From positions 1-20,251 of the IMG/VR virus record IMGVR_UViG_3300046822_000224: a stretch of 20,251 bases of DNA; one strand, 5' to 3'. The notes beneath the pieces were generated by a model. That model had not been told where the DNA came from and did no database searches. It saw nothing but the letters and a program-made list of their open reading frames with translations. Numbering within the stretch: position 1 is the first letter of the stretch; every line of letters begins with the position of its first letter. Shown here in pieces: positions 1 to 5,412 of this stretch. Source of the stretch: a virus. A program made the position numbers and the translations under genes.

Positions 1-1
1 C

Positions 2-136
2 GTCGTGACCGAAGAAAACGCCGACGGCAGCGTCGCGCTGCTCTGTCTCTACCGGCCGCACACGGGCGGGCGCGCGCACGTCGACTCGGCCGGTCCGTCG
101 GACGGCAAGTCCGTCGGCTGGCTGCCCAGGACGTAA
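2..136 (+). CDS. C-terminal end of an unidentified phage protein (partial)
   Basis: An open frame enters from the left edge and stops at TAA 134-136, giving the last 44 residues of a protein whose start lies outside the window. It ends in VGWLPRT and has a Gly/Asp-rich stretch before that. The tail resembles the small phage proteins often found near tail and lysis genes, which have a short beta-rich body and a Trp-Pro near the end, but there is too little sequence to assign a family. It lies 11 bases upstream of the next start codon, so it is probably the previous gene of the same late transcript. Confidence 0.6.
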   Translation, partial: VVTEENADGSVALLCLYRPHTGGRAHVDSAGPSDGKSVGWLPRT

Positions 137-147
137 GGACGCCATGA

Positions 148-390
148 ATGGGCGACCTGGTTGGGCCTGGCGCACCTTCTGGCGAGCTCTCGCCGTCGGC
201 ATCATCGTCGCGTCGCTCGCCAGCGGACGCCGCAGTCACGATCGCGGGGATCGCGGCGATCGTGGCGCTGGCGTTTCACCACGACGTCTCGGGGACAGCC
301 GCGCTGGCGGCGCTGGCGGCAGCCATGGTTCCCGAGGCATCCCCGCTTGGCCCAGCGAAGCGCTTGCTGGCGAAGCTGCTCAAGGAGTGA
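148..390 (+). CDS. small membrane protein, possible holin
   Basis: An 80-residue protein. Residues about 29-43 (VTIAGIAAIVALAFH) are hydrophobic, and a second Ala/Leu-rich segment covers about 48-61. The C-terminus is basic (AKRLLAKLLKE). Size, position at the end of the late genes and a lipoprotein gene directly after it suit a holin or lysis accessory protein, but no family is recognised. AAGGA at 135-139 lies 8 bases before this ATG and 4 bases before an alternative ATG at 144 in another frame. The first 28 residues are low-complexity Ser/Pro/Arg and look non-native, whereas the 144 frame there encodes a convincing hydrophobic segment (LAVGIIVASLAS). The real protein may therefore start at 144 and change frame near 220-240. 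The C-terminal half is the better supported part. Confidence 0.5.
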   Translation: MGDLVGPGAPSGELSPSASSSRRSPADAAVTIAGIAAIVALAFHHDVSGTAALAALAAAMVPEASPLGPAKRLLAKLLKE

Positions 391-394
391 TCCC

Positions 395-745
395 ATGAAG
401 TCGAAGCTGGAGAACATCCTCGTCCAGGCGCTGTGCCTTCTGTTCATGGTGCTAGTCGGCGCCCACGCACTGTTCGGCGTGACCGGCTGCGCGCACCTCT
501 CGCCGTCGGTCTCCGCGTGCAAGCCGGTCGCGTCCGACGTGGACCTGGTGCTGGCGGACCTGCAGTCCGACGGCTGGCAGGCCGCGCTCGAGCAGCTCGC
601 CGTCGCCAAGGGCCTCTGCCTGGTCAACGCAGCCGTCGATCAGGTGATCGCGGCGCTATCGCAAGCCGCATCGACTCGCGCGGTCCTGGCCGGCGCCGAC
701 GACACCCTGTCGCGAGCTCGCGCCTGGAGAGCCGCACACCCCTGA
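395..745 (+). CDS. small lipoprotein, function unknown
   Basis: A 116-residue protein starting at ATG 395, with AAGGAG at 382-387 overlapping the end of the previous gene. Residues 8-30 form a hydrophobic signal segment followed by a lipobox VTGC with the lipidated Cys at about position 32. The mature part is helical and Ala/Leu/Asp-rich with one further Cys. Its place right after a possible holin recalls spanin-type or other phage lysis lipoproteins, but it lacks the high proline content of Rz1-like proteins, so spanin is not claimed. The family is unknown. The secretion and lipidation call is fairly safe. Confidence 0.75.
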   Translation: MKSKLENILVQALCLLFMVLVGAHALFGVTGCAHLSPSVSACKPVASDVDLVLADLQSDGWQAALEQLAVAKGLCLVNAAVDQVIAALSQAASTRAVLAGADDTLSRARAWRAAHP

Positions 746-755
746 GTAGCTAGCC

Positions 756-790
756 GGGGCTCCGCGCGGCGCCAACCGCAACGGAGCCCC
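756..790 (+). terminator. strong GC-rich hairpin downstream of the lysis-region genes
   Basis: GGGGCTCCG at 756-764 pairs perfectly with CGGAGCCCC at 782-790, and an inner GCGG/CCGC (766-769 with 776-779) extends the stem. It begins 10 bases after the stop at 745 in a 130-base gap. There is no T-run after it, so it is not a standard intrinsic terminator. It may end transcription with Rho or stabilise the 3' end of the upstream message. Confidence 0.5.
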
Positions 791-875
791 TCACCGACAC
801 GTCCCGCGCGAACGGGACGCCCCGGCTGGTCGGGAGCATCGCCGCGCGCGCGGGCTTGACACAAGGAGCCCGCCC

Positions 876-1589
876 ATGATTCGCAAGCTGCTACCCTTTA
901 TCGTCACCGCCATCCTCACATGCGCCTGTTCGCCGCCGCCCGAGGCGCCAGCCGCGACCGCGTCGCCGCTCTACGTCGACCAGACCACCGGCCACGGCCC
1001 CGTCCCATGCTCAGGCGCGACCCCTGACCACGGCTACCTCGACGTCTGGCACGACAACGGAACGTGTGGGCGCGTGCGCGGGGACTTCATGGGGGACAGC
1101 ACCAACGACCCATCGCACCCCGGCTACATCTTCGCGCCCGGGACCGACGCGCACTGGTTTTGGATGAGCCCCAATCAATATACCAGCGGATGGGTCTGCT
1201 CGCACCCGGCGACCGGACCAGCGTGGGCGCCGTGTCAAGGACAGAACCCGCCTCAGCAATTCCTCAATGCCGGCGACTGGACCTTTGTCCCGTTCACGCC
1301 GGCTGCAGTCCTCCTGCGCTACCTGCCGTTCTGTCCGAACACGCCGGGGATGACGCGGCTGCATCAGTGCTCGGGCGCGTACACGCCGATCGACGGGAGC
1401 GGCTACGCCACAGCCGTCATCGACGATGGCACGCCGGCGCATGCGCTGAATCTGCCCAACCCGCCGATCAACGCCGGGGACTGCTTCATCGAGCTATCCA
1501 GCTACTCGACGGCGCTCGCCGCGCAGTTCGTGCCGCCGCCTGGCTACACGCACGGGACGCGCGTAGTGGCTGTCTACACCTGCCCCTGA
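876..1589 (+). CDS. Cys-rich exported lipoprotein-like protein, unknown function
   Basis: A 237-residue protein with AAGGAG at 863-868, 7 bases before ATG 876. The N-terminus MIRKLLPFIVTAILTCACS is a short signal peptide with a possible, non-ideal lipobox around C17/C19. The mature part starts with a Pro/Ala linker and then has eight more cysteines, an even number that fits four disulfides, plus many Gly, Pro, Trp and Tyr. It therefore looks like a compact extracellular domain. No catalytic motif or known family is recognised. It is the last gene before the strand switch and is separated from the lysis genes by a hairpin. That isolation suits a lysogenic-conversion (moron) gene that changes the host surface, but this is inference. 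Its 3' end overlaps the convergent gene at 1574. Confidence 0.7.
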   Translation: MIRKLLPFIVTAILTCACSPPPEAPAATASPLYVDQTTGHGPVPCSGATPDHGYLDVWHDNGTCGRVRGDFMGDSTNDPSHPGYIFAPGTDAHWFWMSPNQYTSGWVCSHPATGPAWAPCQGQNPPQQFLNAGDWTFVPFTPAAVLLRYLPFCPNTPGMTRLHQCSGAYTPIDGSGYATAVIDDGTPAHALNLPNPPINAGDCFIELSSYSTALAAQFVPPPGYTHGTRVVAVYTCP

Positions 1590-1726
1590 TCGTCGTCGAG
1601 CAGCGTCGCGCCGGCCATGGCCGCCAGCGCCGCCAGGACGCCGAACAAGGGGCCGCCGCCGGCCTCCGCGCATAGTGCGAGGAGGCCGGCCATGACCAGT
1701 GCCAGGCCGGCGGTCACTTCGTTCAT
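1574..1726 (-). CDS. tiny two-helix membrane protein
   Basis: A 50-residue protein. Its ATG (1726-1724) overlaps the TGA of the nuclease gene (1725-1723), so it is the last gene of the reverse operon. Nearly the whole length is hydrophobic: VTAGLALVMAGLLALCA, a Gly-rich turn (EAGGG), then LFGVLAALAAMAGATLL, followed by an acidic tail DDDQGQV. This is a helical hairpin in the membrane. No family is recognised. The 3' end overlaps the convergent lipoprotein gene by 16 bases, and no terminator is visible between them. Confidence 0.65.
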   Translation of the reverse strand: MNEVTAGLALVMAGLLALCAEAGGGPLFGVLAALAAMAGATLLDDDQGQV

Positions 1727-2001
1727 TTCAGCACGCCCACGGCGTAGAGCGCGCCCTCTGGCGTCGTCACCACGGCGCGCTGGCCGCCCCAGGTGCGATG
1801 CCAGTCCTTCTGTCGGGCATTGAGCCTGCGCCCGTCGATCTTCACCTCGAGCATGTAGTTGCGGCCGCAACGTCCGACCAGAAGATCGGGGCACCCGTCG
1901 CCAACCCGATGGAGGCTGACGACGGAGCACCCCGCCGCGCGCAGCACGCGGACGATCTCTGCCTGGTTGGCGTCGGTGCGCGCCGCGATCAGGGTGCTCA
2001 C
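1723..2001 (-). CDS. VRR-NUC/PD-(D/E)XK-type small nuclease
   Basis: A 92-residue protein starting at GTG 2001-1999, which overlaps the TGA of the upstream gene (GTGA). A start 15 codons earlier would run into that gene. The sequence follows the minimal PD-(D/E)XK fold: helix with E15, then GDGCPDLLVG with D39, then YMLEVK with E52 and K54, then Q64 in LNARQKDWH, and a final beta-strand region (ALYAVGVLK). This is the pattern of the stand-alone VRR-NUC proteins common in phages, proposed to cut branched DNA in the manner of Holliday-junction resolvases. All expected catalytic residues are present. It sits in a reverse-strand cassette with a zinc-ribbon protein and a DUF3850 protein rather than next to the ERF recombination genes. 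Confidence 0.85.
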   Translation of the reverse strand: MSTLIAARTDANQAEIVRVLRAAGCSVVSLHRVGDGCPDLLVGRCGRNYMLEVKIDGRRLNARQKDWHRTWGGQRAVVTTPEGALYAVGVLK

Positions 2002-2255
2002 AGGCGCACCCGCGTACCGACGCGCCCGCAGCCGTGGCAAGCGCACCCGTATCCGCCTTCGTCCTGGCAGAACTTACAGGCGGCGCTGATGACGCCGCGC
2101 CCGTCGCCGAACACAGCGTTCGACGGCGCCGCGTCCACCGCGCGCGCCTTGGCGATCGCCTGGGGCGACATCAGATCGAAACGCCGCGGGCAAGTGATGG
2201 CGTCGCCGGCGCAACTGGGGCGAAGGCAGTGAGGGCAGAGATCGCCGGTTTCCAT
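1998..2255 (-). CDS. small double zinc-ribbon-like protein
   Basis: An 85-residue protein. I chose ATG 2255-2253 because it follows the DUF3850 stop by 8 bases. Two Cys clusters are seen: C7-x2-C10 with C15 and C22 near the N-terminus, and C60-x2-C63 followed by CxCxxC (C71, C73, C76) near the C-terminus. The second is a typical phage zinc ribbon ending in GCGRVGTRVRL. Between them is a conserved-looking stretch (MSPQAIAKARAVD). The function is unknown. Nucleic-acid or protein binding is the usual inference for such proteins. It is co-transcribed with the flanking genes, and its stop overlaps the nuclease GTG. Confidence 0.7.
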   Translation of the reverse strand: METGDLCPHCLRPSCAGDAITCPRRFDLMSPQAIAKARAVDAAPSNAVFGDGRGVISAACKFCQDEGGYGCACHGCGRVGTRVRL

Positions 2256-2263
2256 GGCTTGCC

Positions 2264-2710
2264 TCAGCGCGCGCGTTTGTAAGCGCCGGTCATCGCCCCG
2301 TTCATCTCCGGGACGCCCATCGGCTCGCCGTAGGTCAGCGCGAATGCGCACCAACCCGCCGGGTAGGGCGCGCCGCGCCCGAGATAACCGATCGCACGCG
2401 TCGTCGAGCGGCCGGTGTGCTGCTCCGTCGCCGGGTCATACTCCACCAGGACGACGGTGTCGCCGGTGGCGAAGTCGCGATCGTCTTTCCGGACCTCGAA
2501 CACCTTGGCGCCCTCGATGACGTCCTGAAACTGCCGGGGCTCCGACTTCAGCACGTGCCCGATCGGCTGGCGCGGCTGCTTCGGGCCGGGACATCCTGCT
2601 GCGACGTGAGATGTGCTGCCGCAGTCGACGCATCCCCTGGGCAGCGTCGCTCGATCGTGCGCCGCCTTCATCTCCGCCTCTGCCTTCTCCTTCGCTGCTC
2701 GCTCTCTCAT
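2264..2710 (-). CDS. zinc-knuckle plus DUF3850 (ASCH/PUA-like) protein
   Basis: A 148-residue protein with an excellent AGGAGG 7 bases before ATG 2710-2708, the first gene of the reverse cassette. Residues 1-20 are a charged helix (RERAAKEKAEAEMKAAHD). Residues 27-40 match the CX2CX4HX4C zinc knuckle exactly (C27, C30, H35, C40). Residues about 50-135 match DUF3850: HVLKSEPRQFQDVIEGAKVF, then EVRKDDRDFATGDTVVL, a strand, and a GWCAFAL ending. DUF3850 has the ASCH-like beta-barrel fold thought to bind RNA or modified nucleotides. The role in phages is unknown. The knuckle fused in front strengthens the case for single-stranded nucleic acid as a ligand, by inference. It is divergent from the helix-turn-helix gene at 2741, with only 30 bases between the starts. 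Confidence 0.8.
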   Translation of the reverse strand: MRERAAKEKAEAEMKAAHDRATLPRGCVDCGSTSHVAAGCPGPKQPRQPIGHVLKSEPRQFQDVIEGAKVFEVRKDDRDFATGDTVVLVEYDPATEQHTGRSTTRAIGYLGRGAPYPAGWCAFALTYGEPMGVPEMNGAMTGAYKRAR

Positions 2711-2730
2711 GCTCGATCCTCCTGTGATAG

Positions 2731-2738
2731 GTTGCTAC
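2731..2738. promoter_or_regulatory. GTTGCTAC box between divergent genes
   Basis: One copy of the 8-mer GTTGCTAC (GTAGCAAC on the other strand) lies in the 30-base gap between the reverse cassette start (2710) and the helix-turn-helix gene start (2741). The same 8-mer recurs at 2877, 2889, 3208 and 3224, with near matches at 3156, 3180 and 3196. A box placed here could act on both divergent genes. Confidence 0.5.
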
Positions 2739-2740
2739 AC

Positions 2741-3151
2741 GTGACCCCGGCTCAGATCCGCCGCTCCCTGGCCGCTGCCGAGGCCCGCGCCCAGCGCTTG
2801 CGCGATGAGGCAGGCCTGGCCGAGAGGGAGGCGGAATTGATGCGGCAGCTTCTGGCCTTGCACGACGGGCCGAATCGTAGCAACATCGGTAGCAACATGC
2901 AAGCCGATGCGCTAGCCGGGAAATCGCGAGAGGTGAAGATCTCCGCGAACCGCACGCGCAAGGAATCACCCTCCCGCGCCGCTGCCGTCGCCGCGAACCT
3001 GCCCGACGGCGCAATCGCCAAGCTGCTCAAGGTCGGACGCTCGTCGGTGAACGCCTGGCACCGAGGGACCCGCGCCATCCCCGCGGCCTGCGCCGCCGCG
3101 CTCGAAAAGCGCGGAATAGACCGCTCGGTCTGGCCCAAGGTCGACTACTGA
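2741..3151 (+). CDS. helix-turn-helix regulator with N-terminal coiled coil
   Basis: A 136-residue protein from GTG 2741. Residues 5-41 form a charged helix with a heptad-like pattern (SLAAAEARAQRLRDEAGLAE), followed by a linker. Residues about 80-115 look like a Cro/YdaS-type helix-turn-helix: AAVAANLPDGAIAKLLKV, then GRSSVNAWHRGTRAIP. The tail ALEKRGIDRSVWPKVDY is typical of YdaS-like phage regulators that end in a Trp-Pro. Codon third positions are G/C-rich from 2741 on, which supports this start, but no Shine-Dalgarno precedes it. A second possible start, ATG 2897, follows directly on two GTAGCAAC boxes. The protein likely acts as the repressor or Cro-like switch for the divergent operons and its own gene. 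That role is inferred from position and the box cluster. Confidence 0.7.
   Translation: MTPAQIRRSLAAAEARAQRLRDEAGLAEREAELMRQLLALHDGPNRSNIGSNMQADALAGKSREVKISANRTRKESPSRAAAVAANLPDGAIAKLLKVGRSSVNAWHRGTRAIPAACAAALEKRGIDRSVWPKVDY
2877..2896. promoter_or_regulatory. two direct GTAGCAAC boxes inside the regulator gene
   Basis: GTAGCAAC occurs at 2877-2884 and again at 2889-2896, a 12-bp direct repeat (GTAGCAACATCG then GTAGCAACATGC), immediately before an in-frame ATG at 2897. The repeats are read as NRSNIGSNM in the protein, so they could be intragenic operators or mark an internal start. Confidence 0.5.
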
Positions 3152-3155
3152 GTTT

Positions 3156-3232
3156 GTAGCAATATCGCCGGCTTGCGGCGCTGCTACACTTTCGTGTTGC
3201 AACGTTTGTAGCAACATCGTAGTGTTGCTACA
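3156..3232 (+). promoter_or_regulatory. operator cluster and probable promoter of the early operon
   Basis: The 80-base gap after the regulator holds GTAGCAAT at 3156-3163, GCTGCTAC at 3180-3187, the palindrome GTTGCAAC at 3196-3203, GTAGCAAC at 3208-3215 and GTTGCTAC at 3224-3231. The last two form a perfect inverted repeat, TGTAGCAACA (3207-3216) and TGTTGCTACA (3223-3232), with a 6-base spacer. TGCTACACT at 3182-3190 resembles an extended -10 element (TGN plus TACACT). No good -35 is seen at the usual distance. The layout fits a repressed early promoter. Confidence 0.6.
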
Positions 3233-3534
3233 TGGCAACCGAACAACAGTCTTCCCAGTCGTTCTGCGCTCGCCCGGGTTGCGGCATCGCCAAGTCGCTG
3301 CACGGCTACTCGGCGAGCGCCTGCGCCAACTTCATCGCGCCCGGCTCGAAGGAAGCGCACGAGCTGAGGCGCGCGCACCTGTCGGTGGTCGAGACGCCGC
3401 CGCCGTTCATCGACACGCCGCCCTATGTCGAGTTCGACGTCGACGAGCCGACGCAGGTCGATCGCACGCTCAGCGACGCCGAGATGTTCGAAGAGTGGAA
3501 GGCGCGCGCGCTGGTGCTGGGGGCGCTCTCGTGA
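3232..3534 (+). CDS. small Cys/His protein, first gene of the early operon
   Basis: A 100-residue protein from ATG 3232. The N-terminal part has the spacing C12-x4-C-G-x4-KSLHG with a further Cys at 31 (CARPGCGIAKSLHGYSASAC). This short metal-binding-like motif is common in uncharacterised phage proteins. The rest is acidic with a Pro-rich linker (ETPPPFIDTPP). No family with a known function is recognised. The start codon overlaps the right arm of the operator palindrome and no Shine-Dalgarno is visible, so translation may be leaderless or weak. The stop overlaps the next GTG. Confidence 0.65.
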   Translation: MATEQQSSQSFCARPGCGIAKSLHGYSASACANFIAPGSKEAHELRRAHLSVVETPPPFIDTPPYVEFDVDEPTQVDRTLSDAEMFEEWKARALVLGALS

Positions 3535-3698
3535 GCCGCTTCTATGAGCCGTCCGAGTGGGAGGCGCTCTGCTGGGAGCTGGCAGATCGCGACGCGGAGC
3601 GCGAGCGCACCATGATGGAGCTGGTCGCCGCGATCGGCCCGCGCCCTTCCGTGGCGTCCGTGCTGCGCGGCCTGCGCCTGCGTCGGGGGCGACGATGA
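3531..3698 (+). CDS. small hypothetical protein
   Basis: A 55-residue protein starting at GTG 3531, which overlaps the preceding TGA (GTGA). It is charged and helical (FYEPSEWEALCWELADRDAE), with an Arg-rich end (GLRLRRGRR). No domain is recognised. Real status rests on the stop/start overlaps at both ends and G/C third positions. A longer reading from further upstream would overlap the previous gene completely and is rejected. Confidence 0.6.
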   Translation: MSRFYEPSEWEALCWELADRDAERERTMMELVAAIGPRPSVASVLRGLRLRRGRR

Positions 3699-3925
3699 GC
3701 TGCCCGACGTGCATCTACCGCAAGGTGCTCGCGCTCCAGTTCTGGCCGCAGCGGCGCCCGCTGTACGTGCGCTGCCGCCCGTGCAAGGATCGGAGGCGCG
3801 CGCGCTGGTACATCGCGAGCCGGCTGGCGATCGTGCTGGTCAGCGCGGTGCTGGCGGTCGCGGCGATCAAGATCGAGGCGTTGTGGTTCACGCGCGCTGA
3901 CCAGGCGGCGGAGCAGCGGCCATGA
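3695..3925 (+). CDS. zinc-ribbon protein with one membrane helix
   Basis: A 76-residue protein with an ATGA overlap with the previous gene. Two CxxC pairs (C3/C6 and C27/C30) surround a hydrophobic-basic stretch and would form a small zinc ribbon. Residues about 39-62 (YIASRLAIVLVSAVLAVAAI) are a single transmembrane helix. The Arg/Lys cluster KDRRRARW before the helix predicts the ribbon on the cytoplasmic side. Function is unknown. A membrane-tethered zinc ribbon in an early phage operon is unusual. Confidence 0.65.
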   Translation: MSCPTCIYRKVLALQFWPQRRPLYVRCRPCKDRRRARWYIASRLAIVLVSAVLAVAAIKIEALWFTRADQAAEQRP

Positions 3926-4224
3926 CGTTCGCCGCGTCCAGCCCGCGTCCGAACCACTGTCCGTCGTGCACGTGCGGCGCGAAGAACCCGCTGCTCGTCG
4001 AAGCGCGGCTGCGCCTCCAGGCCGCCGAGTACGCATCGGCGCTCGCCGACGGCAGCAACATCGACGGCGATCCGGGCGGCATCGATGCGGAACACATCGC
4101 GCCGTTCGCCGACTACCTGCCCGAGGCGCTGGTGCAGGCGGGCTTCCGACTGACCGCCACGTTCGACGACGAACTGCGGCGGCTGATCACGACGGTCTAC
4201 AAACGAAAGGACGTGGGCACATGA
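3922..4224 (+). CDS. hypothetical protein with a short Cys motif
   Basis: A 100-residue protein starting at ATG 3922 inside the previous stop (ATGA). C13-x2-C16-x-C18 (CPSCTC) is near the N-terminus, followed by a helical, acidic body with no recognised domain. It overlaps the next gene in the same way. The coupled start and stop and G/C third positions support it as a real gene. Confidence 0.6.
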   Translation: MTFAASSPRPNHCPSCTCGAKNPLLVEARLRLQAAEYASALADGSNIDGDPGGIDAEHIAPFADYLPEALVQAGFRLTATFDDELRRLITTVYKRKDVGT

Positions 4225-4481
4225 ACGAGTTGGTGGAATTGCTCAGGCTGGTGGTTGCCATGGATGACACGGTCAAGGGCATCGAGTTCGCCGAGCGCGG
4301 CGCGAAGATGCTGACGGCTGACCCGTGCAAGTGCGGCAAGGAAGGCTGCGGCATGGCGCGGCTGCAGGTCAAGGCCAAGGAGTTTCTCGACGTGCTGGCC
4401 GAGGTCCGCGCGGAGATGAACGCCAAGCTGCAGGCCGAGCGCGCCGTCAAGGAGATGGGGAAAGCGGCGGTGCAAGCATGA
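4221..4481 (+). CDS. hypothetical helical protein with a CxC-x4-C motif
   Basis: An 86-residue protein with ATGA overlaps at both ends. It is mostly alpha-helical and charged. The motif C36-x-C38-x4-C43 (DPCKCGKEGCGM) sits between two helices, the second of which has coiled-coil character (KAKEFLDVLAEVRAEMNAKL). A metal site or a turn between helices is possible. No family is recognised. Confidence 0.6.
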   Translation: MNELVELLRLVVAMDDTVKGIEFAERGAKMLTADPCKCGKEGCGMARLQVKAKEFLDVLAEVRAEMNAKLQAERAVKEMGKAAVQA

Positions 4482-4687
4482 AACGGGGTATCGCGAAGCA
4501 GATTTCGATTCAGAGGACGGTGACCTACTCATTCACGCGCGAGGACCTGATCGCGCGTCTGCGCCTGCCCGAGGACGCGCAGCTGTCGTTCGACGGCGAG
4601 ACGGTCCAGGGCGAGTTCGCGCTCACCGTCGAGGTGAAGGAATCGGTCACTCGCAAGCCGAAGGCGGAAGCGGAGCGTGCGGCATGA
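4478..4687 (+). CDS. hypothetical protein
   Basis: A 69-residue protein with ATGA overlaps at both ends. It has a beta/alpha pattern (KQISIQRTVTYSFTREDLIA, then LSFDGETVQGEFALTVEVKE) and a basic, Ala-rich tail. Its position directly upstream of the ERF gene suggests a recombination accessory role, but nothing in the sequence shows it. Confidence 0.6.
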   Translation: MKRGIAKQISIQRTVTYSFTREDLIARLRLPEDAQLSFDGETVQGEFALTVEVKESVTRKPKAEAERAA

Positions 4688-5412
4688 GCGACGAACCTCA
4701 GGTCAAAGCGGCGCCACCGCCGGCGTTCCGCATTGATGGCGATCGCGCGCTGCTGTTCGGCGCGCTGGCGAAGGCACGCGCGGCCTTCAAGGTGCTGGCG
4801 AACAACCAGACGGGCGTCGTCGAGAAGGACGGCCGCAAGCTCTACGAGTATGACTACGCCGACCTGGCGACCGTCCAGGACGCGACGACGGCGTCGCTGT
4901 CGGCCAACGGCCTGGTGATCACGCAGCCCTGGTGGTCGGATGGCGACGGCTACGTGTCGCTGACGATGCTGGCCCACGAATCGGGCGCGTACATGTCGAC
5001 CGAGACGTGGTTTGCCAAGCCGGCCGACTGGCAGAAGCTCGGGAGCGCGCTCTCGTACGTCCAGCGCTACCAGTGGCGATCGATCCTCGGCATATCCGCC
5101 AGCAAGGAGGACGACGACGGCGCGACGGCCAGCAGGGGCAACGGGAACGGCGCAGCCGCACCGGCGCGCCCGTCGACGCGCGCGCCGCAGTCCGCGGCGA
5201 AGCCGGAGATCAAGCGCGGCACCGTGACCGACGCCCAGTTGCACGACATCGTCGAGCTGGCCGAAGAACTGCACTGGGACGGCATCACGGGCGCGACGTT
5301 CATGAAGGCCACGATCGGCTACAGCTGCAAGCTCGAGGCGCTCAACGAGCCCGACGCCAAGAAGCTGATTGAGGCGATGGTGGCCGAGCAGAGCAAGGCG
5401 GTCGCGTCATGA
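4684..5412 (+). CDS. erf: ERF-family single-strand annealing protein
   Basis: A 242-residue protein. Residues about 20-146 carry the ERF pattern: FGALAKARAAFK, a strand, then KLYEYDYADLATVQDATTAS, GLVITQPWW, YVSLTMLAHESGAYMSTE, WQKLGSALSYVQRYQWRSIL and KEDDDG. ERF proteins such as P22 Erf anneal complementary single strands in phage recombination and genome circularisation, and they bind ssDNA as oligomers in the cytoplasm. A flexible Gly/Ala/Pro linker (about 147-178) leads to a C-terminal helical domain (about 180-240), as in P22 Erf. The next gene is an exonuclease-like protein with a 4-base overlap, the usual nuclease/annealase pair. The length is normal for the family. Confidence 0.92.
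   Translation: MSDEPQVKAAPPPAFRIDGDRALLFGALAKARAAFKVLANNQTGVVEKDGRKLYEYDYADLATVQDATTASLSANGLVITQPWWSDGDGYVSLTMLAHESGAYMSTETWFAKPADWQKLGSALSYVQRYQWRSILGISASKEDDDGATASRGNGNGAAAPARPSTRAPQSAAKPEIKRGTVTDAQLHDIVELAEELHWDGITGATFMKATIGYSCKLEALNEPDAKKLIEAMVAEQSKAVAS

Noticed and set aside
856-861. Perfect TTGACA before the Cys-rich lipoprotein gene
   Set aside because: No -10 element at 16-18 bases; that position falls inside the start of the coding sequence.
2417-2740. Upstream extension of the helix-turn-helix gene
   Set aside because: The extension is antisense to the DUF3850 gene, which has a perfect Shine-Dalgarno and a recognisable domain; Leu/Arg/Cys-rich shadow.
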